NCBI GenBank assembly: GCA_910577735.1
Contig: CAJTOO010000022.1
Coordinates: 1-58,809 of the forward strand
Direction of reading: 5' to 3'
DNA length: 58,809 bases
Source: an uncultured Lachnospiraceae bacterium
Lineage (GTDB): Bacteria; Bacillota; Clostridia; Lachnospirales; Lachnospiraceae
Shown here: in pieces, positions 16,079-23,841 of the stretch
How positions within the stretch are numbered: position 1 is the stretch's first letter
How the letters are laid out: every line of letters starts with the position of its first letter
Program-made: the position numbers and the translations under genes
The notes under the pieces: generated by a model
What the model saw: the letters and a program-made list of their open reading frames with translations, nothing else
The model's database searches: none
What the model was told of the DNA's origin: nothing

Positions 16079-17686
16079 TTATAACTGCTTGTACTCCGTA
16101 GGCGTCACACCCACATTTTTCTTAAAAGACCTGCTGAAATAATTGGGATCCGCATAACCCACCATGACACAGATTTCTTTCATGGAACACTCTGTGGTAG
16201 TCAGCAGTTCTTTGGCCTTATCCATCCGGATGCGGGTCAGATATTCCACAAACCCTTCTCCTGTGCCTTCCTTAAATATCTTACTGAAATAATAGGGACT
16301 GATATTGGCCGCCTGGGAAATCTCATCCAGAGAGATGTCCTTACTATAATTATTCTGAATATATTCTTTGGCCGTCTCAATGACACTCATGGACTTTTCT
16401 GTGGCTTTGGTGCTCACATTGTGAGTGGCCGCAGTAATCTTTTCTATAAACCAGCCTCTTAAAGAAGGAATATCTTCCAATGTCATAACCGTCGGCAGAT
16501 AATCCGCCCTTGCCCGAAATTCATATGTCATACCGCCCGAGGTATAGGCAAGATGCTCTGCATAGAGCACAAATTCCAGCACTTTGAGCCGCATGTTCAT
16601 CAGATACTCCCCGTGCGCCTGTGCCACCAGATCAAAATAAGTCTCCGCCGTGGCCGCTGCATGGTTGGTCTCACCGTTTTGCACCTCTGCAAAGAGACGT
16701 TTCTCCAGATCTATCGGATAACTCTCCTCATAGACACAGCCGATGGGCAGATCATCCACATGGGCCACGCTGCCGGTAGTCATGATCAGTGCATTCAAAG
16801 CTTCCTTATAAGAATTTCTGGCCTCCTCTATACTCTGGATAGAACTTATGCCGACCCGAAAACTGATATCTGTCCTGCGCCGCATCTCCCGCACTAGTTC
16901 CCTGGACTTCTCAATCATGGCAATCCGTTCATTATATGTCATCTTCTGCTCTTCACAGGGCACCATCACTGCCAGCTTATTGGCCATGGCGGTGCCCAGC
17001 ACAGCATCCGGATAATATTCTTTGATACACTCCCTTACCACCTTGTCGTGTTCCTGCATCTTCACGCTGCTTCCCACGGCATTAGTCATATGGTTCCCCT
17101 CCTGGGAATCACCGCAGACAACCGCCAGCATATACGCCTGATCCTGGGTAATTCCCAGCAGATTCTTATAATTCTCAATGTCCTCTGTAAAATGTTCCTG
17201 AAAAAGCATATTATAGACCAACCCGCTCTCAATAATAGGCATCACATTCTCCAGCTTCTCCCGGATCATCAAGTCATTGCTTCTCTTGGCGCGCTCTTTG
17301 TCAATCTGCTCCATTGCTGCTTTCAGAACTGCAATGATTCTGGTTCTTTCCATGGGTTTCGTGATATATTCCAGGACGCCAAGTTTGATGGCTTCCTTGG
17401 CATAATCAAATTTGTCATAGGCAGACATGACAATGAAAACCACACTGTGATTGTTCTCCCTGATCTCCCGCATGGCCTCTATGCCGTTAATGCCGGGCAT
17501 CTGTATATCCATGATGGCAATGTCCGGCCTGTATGTTTCCGCCAGCTCAATGACGCTGCGCCCGGTCTTCGCATACTCAATCGTGCAGGCAGCGCCAAAC
17601 TCTTTTTCTATAATAAATTTCAGGGAATCTATCACAATCCCCTCGTCATCCGCCAGCATAATCTTATACCGGTTCACTGCGCTCAT
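16079..17686 (-). CDS. YesN-like AraC-family response regulator
   Basis: 535-aa two-component regulator. The receiver domain (~8-125) contains LADDEG, the phospho-acceptor in IAIMDIQMPG, and YITKPM. A long middle region (~130-420) is typical of YesN proteins. The C-terminal AraC-type double helix-turn-helix (~435-535) includes ISLDEISQAANISPYYFSKI and ICVMVGYADPNYFSRSFK. It sits ~70 bp after the YesM-like kinase and should be its partner. Likely target: the chvE-gguAB operon just downstream, by analogy with XylFII-LytS-YesN control of xylose transport in Clostridium beijerinckii. Start: ATG at 17686 behind AGGAGG. Confidence 0.92.
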   Translation of the reverse strand: MSAVNRYKIMLADDEGIVIDSLKFIIEKEFGAACTIEYAKTGRSVIELAETYRPDIAIMDIQMPGINGIEAMREIRENNHSVVFIVMSAYDKFDYAKEAIKLGVLEYITKPMERTRIIAVLKAAMEQIDKERAKRSNDLMIREKLENVMPIIESGLVYNMLFQEHFTEDIENYKNLLGITQDQAYMLAVVCGDSQEGNHMTNAVGSSVKMQEHDKVVRECIKEYYPDAVLGTAMANKLAVMVPCEEQKMTYNERIAMIEKSRELVREMRRRTDISFRVGISSIQSIEEARNSYKEALNALIMTTGSVAHVDDLPIGCVYEESYPIDLEKRLFAEVQNGETNHAAATAETYFDLVAQAHGEYLMNMRLKVLEFVLYAEHLAYTSGGMTYEFRARADYLPTVMTLEDIPSLRGWFIEKITAATHNVSTKATEKSMSVIETAKEYIQNNYSKDISLDEISQAANISPYYFSKIFKEGTGEGFVEYLTRIRMDKAKELLTTTECSMKEICVMVGYADPNYFSRSFKKNVGVTPTEYKQL

Positions 17687-17759
17687 ATTCCTTTCCTCCT
17701 CCCAAACCTTGATTCTCTGGTGCAGACTGCCTTCCGCTGCCTCCTAAAGAGAGCTTCCT

Positions 17760-19244
17760 CTATGCATCCTGGCACCGCAGATAAAGACATACCTCTGTTC
17801 CCCTGCCTTCTCCATCACTCCTTATGACCATCACATCCTCACTGCCTGTAAAGAGTCTCATACGGGAGATTACATTATCCATACCGATTCCGTTAGACCC
17901 TGCTGCCATATTGTCCTCTCTGTAGGTGCCGCTCATGACCTTTTGAATGGTGTCCGGACTCATGCCAACGCCGTTATCTTTCACACTGATGCAGACCTTA
18001 TCTCCTTTTCCAAAAAGGGAAAGGCTGATGATTCCTGCATCCCCCATCTCACGGATTCCATGGTTGACACAGTTCTCCACAATGGGCTGCAGGATCATAC
18101 CTGGCATCTCCACCGAAAGGAGTGACCGATCAATATATTTTTCATAATGAATATCACCGGCAAACCGGACGTTTAAGATATAGATATAAGAATCCACCAT
18201 CTCAATCTCTTCCGCAATCGTCACCGTCTCTTCGCTTTTCTTCATATTATAACGGTAAAACTGCGCCACCTTCTGCACATACTCGTAGGTTCTGTCCGCC
18301 CCTTCCATCATGGCAAGCTGGGCTCCTGCATTCAACGTATTAAACAAAAAATGAGGATTGATCTGGGCCTGCAGGTACTTTAATCTGGCATCTTTCAGAT
18401 GGCCTTCCATCAGAAGCTCCCGCTCCTTTAAAGCCCGTTCAGCCTCCATACTCTCCCTGATGCGCTCGATGTACCTGCCGATACTGACCACCATGGAATT
18501 AAAGGCGCCCGTCACCACACCAACCTCATCTTGCGATTCCACTGACAGCAGTTCTATATCAAAATTACCCTTCGCCACCTCATTGGCCGAACCGGCCAGT
18601 TTCTTTAAGGGGCTGATGATCGTCCCCACAAACCGTATGATGATACAGACATTGCTGGCCATTACCAGAAGCATGGCCACAAGAGATACCGACTCAAACA
18701 GTCTGAACCGCTTGAGCAAATCACTGTAACGTTCTGAGTTGCTGCGGAATTTCTCCAGGTTCAGATTGGCTATGTAGGCATCCGTATACTCATACATCTG
18801 TGTAGCCTTCTCATAATGAATCCTGTATTTTTCCACATTACGCCCACGCTTGGCTTCAATGGTCTGTTCCACTTCCTCCAGATAGGACTGAGACATATTC
18901 TTGATATTCCGCTCCATCCGGTCAAAAGGCACACCGGTAATCCGCTCATTCAGCTCCGACACCATGGTTCTGTAATTCTGCTCACTGCGGTAATACTCCT
19001 CCAGGGAATCAGTGGTCTTGGCATTCAGATAGTCAGTCATGTTATCCTGCACGATGCCCAGCGCATCTGAAAGTTCGTTTAAATGCAGATTATCCTGATA
19101 CACCATATCCAGACGGCCCGACATGTTATTGATGCCGATCAGGAGAACCATATTGACGATCATCACCAAAAGATTGGTGAGAATGTAGATACTGCTGATC
19201 TTAAACTGCAGGGAGACACTGCGTCTTTTACTCATCGTTCTCAT
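17760..19244 (-). CDS. YesM/LytS-like sensor histidine kinase
   Basis: 494-aa membrane kinase with two transmembrane helices (~20-45 and ~180-205) flanking an extracellular helical region, a HAMP domain (IISPLKKLAGSANEVAKGNF), a His-kinase domain with QAQINPHFLFNTLN (phospho-His) and an ATPase domain with QPIVENCVNHGIRE, VKDNGVGM and SNGIGMDN. It overlaps the upstream membrane-anchored binding protein by 17 nt. The pair should sense sugar outside the cell and phosphorylate the YesN-like regulator. Start: ATG at 19244, 9 nt after GGAG; the next ATG (three codons later) is the alternative. Confidence 0.9.
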   Translation of the reverse strand: MRTMSKRRSVSLQFKISSIYILTNLLVMIVNMVLLIGINNMSGRLDMVYQDNLHLNELSDALGIVQDNMTDYLNAKTTDSLEEYYRSEQNYRTMVSELNERITGVPFDRMERNIKNMSQSYLEEVEQTIEAKRGRNVEKYRIHYEKATQMYEYTDAYIANLNLEKFRSNSERYSDLLKRFRLFESVSLVAMLLVMASNVCIIIRFVGTIISPLKKLAGSANEVAKGNFDIELLSVESQDEVGVVTGAFNSMVVSIGRYIERIRESMEAERALKERELLMEGHLKDARLKYLQAQINPHFLFNTLNAGAQLAMMEGADRTYEYVQKVAQFYRYNMKKSEETVTIAEEIEMVDSYIYILNVRFAGDIHYEKYIDRSLLSVEMPGMILQPIVENCVNHGIREMGDAGIISLSLFGKGDKVCISVKDNGVGMSPDTIQKVMSGTYREDNMAAGSNGIGMDNVISRMRLFTGSEDVMVIRSDGEGRGTEVCLYLRCQDA

Positions 19245-20373
19245 CCACAGAGTCTCCTTTCCCCAGATACTCCTCCACATCTTCCTTCTGGATCAGGCGG
19301 ATATCTGCCGTGAAATACTGGCTGGTATATCCAAGCTCATGATACTCCTGCAGGGCTTTGATACAGAACTGCCCCATCTGTTTCGTATCTATGGCCACTG
19401 TGGCATATATGACATTCCTGTCAATTGCATTGATAATAGTGTCAGAATCGTAATAACCCAGAATATTGACCTGTCCCACCTTATTGTAATCCACCACTGC
19501 CTGATAGACACAGGTGGTATGCAGCTCATTCAGACAAATAATGATATCCGGAATTTCTCTTTCCATGAAAATATCCCGAATGGACTCTTCTACCGAGAAA
19601 GCGTTGGTATCATCCACGGATATCAGTTCCAGCTCAATCTCCAGATTTTCGCCTCGTTCCTGTTCAATGGTCTCCTGAATACCGGAGCAGAGAATATACT
19701 GATCCAATCCCTGCGCATAAGCATTGACCAACACGGCCACCCGCACGGGACGCTCCCTGCTGCCAACCTTTACCTGTTCAAATATCGTCTCATTCCCCTG
19801 CACGGATACTAATCCCACGCCCTGACCTGCCAGTTTCTCCCTGATAATCTGCAAGGCCAGCCGCCCATATTCATGCCCCAGATTGTAACTGCCTATCCCA
19901 ACGAAACTGCAGCGGGCACTCTGGGTATTATCCCCATAAAGCGTAACCACAGGGATATTCTCCTCTGCTGCTTTATTGACCAATTCAGTCATTTCCGTAT
20001 TTTCATTGGCTGTCACAATAATGCCATCCACGCCAGATGCAATTGCAATCTGCATCTGTTCTTCCACACTATACCCCTGAAACAGATCGTCCCCCAGCCA
20101 GTCCACATAGACATTCTCGGCCATTGCCTGCTCACAGGCTCCCTGATAAATGGACCGCCAGATGGAAGACTTATTGTCCTCTGTGATCATCATATAATAC
20201 TTATCATACACCGTCTGCTCCGTCTCCTCATGATAAGTGCCCTGATAAAACCACAGCACATAAGCAGCCGTCACAACGGTAGCAATCACACAGATGATTG
20301 TCAGCAGCATGATCCAGGTATTCGGATTCCTATTCCATTTTCTATGATTATCTGACTGCCCTGCTCTCAATAC
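19228..20373 (-). CDS. Membrane-anchored sugar-binding sensor protein (XylFII-like)
   Basis: About 381 aa. An uncleaved N-terminal membrane anchor (hydrophobic MLLTIICVIATVVTAAYVL) is followed by an extracellular type-I periplasmic-binding fold with SGVDGIIVTANENTEM, VVTLYGDNTQ and IIICLNELHTTCVYQA. There is no lipobox, so it stays tethered beside the kinase. This matches the XylFII-type accessory sensor of three-component sugar systems. No ATG lies near the N-terminus; the TTG at 20373, 10 nt after AGGGG, is the best start, with a TTG at 20391 as alternative. First gene of the sensor operon; its stop lies inside the kinase gene. Confidence 0.85.
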   Translation of the reverse strand, partial: VLRAGQSDNHRKWNRNPNTWIMLLTIICVIATVVTAAYVLWFYQGTYHEETEQTVYDKYYMMITEDNKSSIWRSIYQGACEQAMAENVYVDWLGDDLFQGYSVEEQMQIAIASGVDGIIVTANENTEMTELVNKAAEENIPVVTLYGDNTQSARCSFVGIGSYNLGHEYGRLALQIIREKLAGQGVGLVSVQGNETIFEQVKVGSRERPVRVAVLVNAYAQGLDQYILCSGIQETIEQERGENLEIELELISVDDTNAFSVEESIRDIFMEREIPDIIICLNELHTTCVYQAVVDYNKVGQVNILGYYDSDTIINAIDRNVIYATVAIDTKQMGQFCIKALQEYHELGYTSQYFTADIRLIQKEDVEEYLGKGDSVDENDE

Positions 20374-20433
20374 ACTGTTTCCCCTCAACAATATGTGCGA
20401 AAAATACCCCGCTTCCTGAACAGTTCCTCTGCC

Positions 20434-21081
20434 CTAAATATGGAACACCTTTTGTACCTGCTTCATGGTTCCCAGAACTAACAGCGTATGATCCTTAGAG
20501 ACCCGGGTATCCGGCGTGATTGCCAGATTCATCCTCTCGTCTTTCTTCAGTGCCATAATGTTGAGCCCATAACGTTTGCGGACATCCAGTTCCCCCACGG
20601 TTTTATCTGCCCATTCCTCCGGCACCGACACTTCCACAATCGCATGCTCCTCATCCAATTCTATATAATCGAAGATATGATCCGCACTATAACGTATGGC
20701 TGTCCAGTTGGCAAGCTGTTTCTCCGGATAGACAATATCATCCGCTCCGTTTCTTAACAGGAACTTAGCCTGCACATCACCGGCAGCACGGGACACTACC
20801 AGCTTTGCTCCCAGTTCTTTTAATAAAGAAGTGGTTTCCAGCGATCCCTGAAAATCATCCCCGATGGCCACGATACACACATCAAAGTTACGTATCCCCA
20901 TAGACATCAGAAAATCAGCATTCGTACTGTCCCCAATCTGGGCATTGGTCACGATCGGCAAAATAGCATCCACACGCTCCTCTTTCTTATCTACTGCCAT
21001 CACCTGGTGGCCCAGTTCATTCAGTTTCTCTGCGATATGACGGCCAAATCTTCCCAGACCGACCAGTAAAATTGATTTCAT
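20434..21081 (-). CDS. ktrA: KtrA/TrkA potassium-channel regulatory RCK protein
   Basis: 215-aa cytoplasmic RCK protein: RCK_N Rossmann domain with GLGRFGRHIAEKL, an acidic strand end VMAVDKK and VSRAAGDVQAKFLLRNGAD, then RCK_C (~135-215). Single-RCK length fits KtrA/TrkA of Firmicutes, which gates the KtrB channel in response to ATP/ADP and, in several Firmicutes, c-di-AMP bound to RCK_C (family knowledge). Start: ATG at 21081 with GGAGG 10 nt upstream. It lies ~120 bp after ktrB, separated by a perfect 21-bp-stem palindrome. Confidence 0.92.
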   Translation of the reverse strand: MKSILLVGLGRFGRHIAEKLNELGHQVMAVDKKEERVDAILPIVTNAQIGDSTNADFLMSMGIRNFDVCIVAIGDDFQGSLETTSLLKELGAKLVVSRAAGDVQAKFLLRNGADDIVYPEKQLANWTAIRYSADHIFDYIELDEEHAIVEVSVPEEWADKTVGELDVRKRYGLNIMALKKDERMNLAITPDTRVSKDHTLLVLGTMKQVQKVFHI

Positions 21082-21147
21082 CGGTATCTTTCCTCCATTC
21101 CAAAGCATTCAAGCGGCCAAAAGCAAGACTTTACTGCCGCAACTCCT

Positions 21148-21197
21148 AGAAGTTCTAAAGACGTCCCGTCCTATGGCGGGACGTCTTTAGAACTTCT
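21148..21197. repeat. Palindromic intergenic element, copy B
   Basis: Perfect 21-bp inverted repeat (21148-21168 and 21177-21197) with an 8-bp centre, directly after the ktrB stop and before ktrA. Related to 16013-16076. As RNA it would be a very strong hairpin, lowering ktrA relative to ktrB or protecting the ktrB message. Confidence 0.75.
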
Positions 21198-21204
21198 TCT
21201 CACA

Positions 21205-22557
21205 CTAACCAACAGTAATCTTCTCCTGCGGGAATTCTGAAACATAGGGGTGTTTGTACGAGAGCGCTGCATAAACAATGGTCATACCGCCCACACGGCC
21301 CCAAAACATCAGAAGAATCAGCACCAGCTTGGAGGCCGCACTGAGTCCCGGCGTGATGCCCAGTGTTACCCCTACCGTACCGATGGCCGATGCCGCCTCA
21401 AACAGGGCGGGCATGATAGGCATTCCTTCCTGATAGCTGATAAAAATCCCGCCGGCCAGAAAGAGCACTGTATACAAAATCAGAACCGTTGCCGCATAAT
21501 GCGCCGTATCATTGGGAATCCTCCTCCCAAAAATATGGGCGTTGGGCCTTCTTCGAAATACTGCTATAGCTGTGGCAAACAACACCGCAAAAGTGGTGTT
21601 TTTCATACCGCCCGCCGTGGAACCGGGGGAGCCGCCAATCAGCATCAGCAGAATGAAAATCATTTGTCCCGACTCTGTCAGTTTCGATAAATCCACCGTG
21701 TTAAAACCGGCTGTCCGTGCCGTGACTGACTGAAATGCCGAAGCAAACACCTTTTCCCCTGTGCTCATCCCATCCCACACCGGTCTGCCCAATTCGCAGA
21801 AATAAAAATAGAAAGCCGGTACCAACAGCAGAATCGCTGTCACAGACAAAATCACTTTGCTCTGCATACGATATCTGCGCAGATGCAGACGATTGCGCCT
21901 GATATCGTCCCAGGTCAGAAAACCGATGCCGCCCACCACAATCAGGGCCATAATCACTATATTGATCAGCGGATGACCCAAATAGGATGTCAGGGAAGAA
22001 TACTGCTCCTTGACGCCCATCAGGTCAAACCCCGCATTGCAAAACGCCGAAATAGAGTGAAAAACCGCATACCCGATTCCCTTCACCACACCAAATTCCG
22101 TAATCATAGGAGGCAGCAGCAGCAACGCGCCAAGCCCTTCAATCAGGACCACCATTTTCAGGATAAAACCGGTGAGCCTCACGATACCGCCCATCTGCGG
22201 CGCTGCAATAGCTTCCTGCATGGTACTTCTCTGCATCAGACCAATCTTGCGTCCGGAGAAACGTGCCACAGACACCGCAATAGTGATCACTCCCAGACCT
22301 CCAATCTGAATCAGGACCAAAATCACTATCTTGCCAAACAGGGACCAGTATGTTGCCGTATCCTGGGTCACAAGCCCCGTCACACAGGTTGCCGAAGTAG
22401 CTACAAACAGGGCGTCCAGAAAGGAAGCTCCCCCTCTCTTCGCCGTAGCCCAAGGCAGCATCAGAAGAAAGGTTCCGCAAAAAATCACTCCCACAAACCC
22501 CAGCAGTATGATCTGAGACGAGGAAAGTCTCTTTTTAATATGCTTTTTACTCATCAT
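21205..22557 (-). CDS. ktrB: TrkH/KtrB-family potassium uptake channel subunit
   Basis: 450-aa membrane protein with the four-repeat TrkH/KtrB pore. Selectivity-filter-like Gly segments are visible in ATCVTGL, AFCNAGFDL, TARTAGFNT and SAIGTVGVTLG. It imports K+ with KtrA. Start: ATG-ATG at 22557 behind GAAGG; upstream in-frame starts lack a ribosome site. Divergent from the DHH phosphoesterase gene with a ~215-bp intergenic region. Confidence 0.92.
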   Translation of the reverse strand: MMSKKHIKKRLSSSQIILLGFVGVIFCGTFLLMLPWATAKRGGASFLDALFVATSATCVTGLVTQDTATYWSLFGKIVILVLIQIGGLGVITIAVSVARFSGRKIGLMQRSTMQEAIAAPQMGGIVRLTGFILKMVVLIEGLGALLLLPPMITEFGVVKGIGYAVFHSISAFCNAGFDLMGVKEQYSSLTSYLGHPLINIVIMALIVVGGIGFLTWDDIRRNRLHLRRYRMQSKVILSVTAILLLVPAFYFYFCELGRPVWDGMSTGEKVFASAFQSVTARTAGFNTVDLSKLTESGQMIFILLMLIGGSPGSTAGGMKNTTFAVLFATAIAVFRRRPNAHIFGRRIPNDTAHYAATVLILYTVLFLAGGIFISYQEGMPIMPALFEAASAIGTVGVTLGITPGLSAASKLVLILLMFWGRVGGMTIVYAALSYKHPYVSEFPQEKITVG

Positions 22558-22646
22558 ATACGCCTTCAAAACCATTCTCAAAACGGTCTTTTACCTTATA
22601 TCATATTGATTCCATACGTTACCCATAATACCACGAAATCTTTGTC

Positions 22647-22675
22647 TTGAAAAGGTCGTTCACATCTTATATAAT
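22647..22675 (+). promoter_or_regulatory. Promoter of the DHH phosphoesterase gene
   Basis: -35 TTGAAA (22647-22652), 17-bp spacer, -10 TATAAT (22670-22675). A GGAAACA/TGTTTCC hairpin (22700-22719) lies in the leader. Confidence 0.75.
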
Positions 22676-22773
22676 TTTAATAAGATTTGACTGACAGCAG
22701 GAAACACCCTTATGTTTCCCATGCCGTGTCTGGACAAAATTCGGGGAAAGAATACGGATAAGGAGAATAGGAT

Positions 22774-23691
22774 ATGAGATTAGTAACACGATCTGATTTT
22801 GACGGTCTGGCCTGTGGCGCCCTCTTAAAAGAAGTGGGTCTGGTCGATAGCTGGAAATTTGCCCATCCTAAGGATCTGCAGGATGGCCTGGTGGAAATCA
22901 ACGAGAACGATGTCCTTGCAAACGTTCCTTTTGTGGAAGGCTGCGGACTGTGGTTTGATCATCACTCCAGCGAACATGAGCGCAACGAGCTGAAAGGCAA
23001 ATATAAGGGGGAAAGCCGCATCACACCCTCCTGCGCACGTATCATTTACGAATATTATGGCGGCAGGGAGCGTTTTGCTCATTTCGATGACATGATGGAA
23101 GCAGTGGATAAAGTGGACTCCGGCAATCTCACCATCGATGAGATTCAGAACCCCGCCGGTTGGATTCTGGTCGGTTTTCTGATGGATCCCCGCACCGGCC
23201 TTGGCAGATGGCGCAATTTCACCATCTCCAACTATCAGCTTATGGAAAAGCTGATGGAGTGCTGCCGCACCATGAGTACGGAAGAAATTCTGGCGCTGCC
23301 TGATGTGCAGGAGCGTATTGCCGTCTATCATGAACAGGATGAGAAGTTCCGGGAAATGGTCAAAGCACACACACGGGTGGAAAAGGACGTGATCATCTCT
23401 GATTTAAGAGGTGTGGATCCCATCTACTCTGGCAACCGTTTCTTAATCTACAGTATGTACCCTGAGCAGAACATTTCTGCCTGGATTGTCAATGGCCGGG
23501 GCGGGATGGGATGTTCCGTTGCAGTAGGCTACAGCATTTTAAACCGTACTTCCCATGTGAATGTGGGCAGCCTGATGTTAAAATACGGCGGCGGCGGTCA
23601 TATGGCGGTAGGCACCTGCCAGTTTTCTGATGAAACCATGGACGAACAACTGCCCAAGCTGCTGGATGAACTTATAAATTACAGCAGCTAA
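22774..23691 (+). CDS. DHH-family phosphoesterase
   Basis: 305-aa cytoplasmic Mn-dependent phosphoesterase: DHH domain with the metal motif TRSDFDGLACG near the N-terminus and LWFDHHSSEHER, and a C-terminal DHHA1 domain with GGGGHMAVGTCQF. Family members include exopolyphosphatase-like enzymes, NrnA-type nano-RNases and c-di-AMP phosphodiesterases; the substrate is not decided by sequence. It is the only clear plus-strand gene, divergent from ktrB, so a c-di-AMP/potassium link is possible but unproven. ATG at 22774 behind AAGGAG (8 nt). A bidirectional terminator separates it from convergent addA. Confidence 0.88.
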   Translation: MRLVTRSDFDGLACGALLKEVGLVDSWKFAHPKDLQDGLVEINENDVLANVPFVEGCGLWFDHHSSEHERNELKGKYKGESRITPSCARIIYEYYGGRERFAHFDDMMEAVDKVDSGNLTIDEIQNPAGWILVGFLMDPRTGLGRWRNFTISNYQLMEKLMECCRTMSTEEILALPDVQERIAVYHEQDEKFREMVKAHTRVEKDVIISDLRGVDPIYSGNRFLIYSMYPEQNISAWIVNGRGGMGCSVAVGYSILNRTSHVNVGSLMLKYGGGGHMAVGTCQFSDETMDEQLPKLLDELINYSS

Positions 23692-23755
23692 AGTCATTTG
23701 CTCCACGAGCTTAGTATCCGCAGTAGTTTTCCGGATTGCCATTTGCTTCGCAAAT
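23692..23755. repeat. Diverged relative of the chvE-gguA spacer element
   Basis: In plus orientation both begin AAAGT(TA/C)ATTTGCTCC and end ATTTGC-NNN-GCAAAT, with TTCCGGA and TCCGCA inside. Here the core is single copy; at 13.3 kb it is amplified in tandem. Confidence 0.4.
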
Positions 23756-23773
23756 CATTCTAAATATAATTAT

Positions 23774-23820
23774 AAATCCCGGCAGATATCTTCTTATACA
23801 TGATATCTGCCGGGATTTTT
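23774..23820 (+). terminator. Terminator between convergent DHH gene and addA
   Basis: Perfect 17-bp stem (23774-23790 and 23802-23818, 11-nt loop) followed by T's on the plus strand; its A-rich start also gives T's on the minus strand, so it may serve addA as well. Confidence 0.85.
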
Positions 23821-23841
23821 GCAGAGCAAAATTGAAATACT

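Noticed and set aside
17048..17827. 259-aa plus-strand frame opposite the YesN-like gene
   Set aside because: Shadow of a strongly supported minus-strand gene; no domain or ribosome site.
21148..21197. Rho-independent terminator between ktrB and ktrA
   Set aside because: Very strong stem but no following T-run, and a related sequence lies at 16.0 kb, so a dispersed element fits better.
22825..23370. 181-aa minus-strand frame opposite the DHH gene
   Set aside because: Antisense shadow of the conserved DHH phosphoesterase; no domain.
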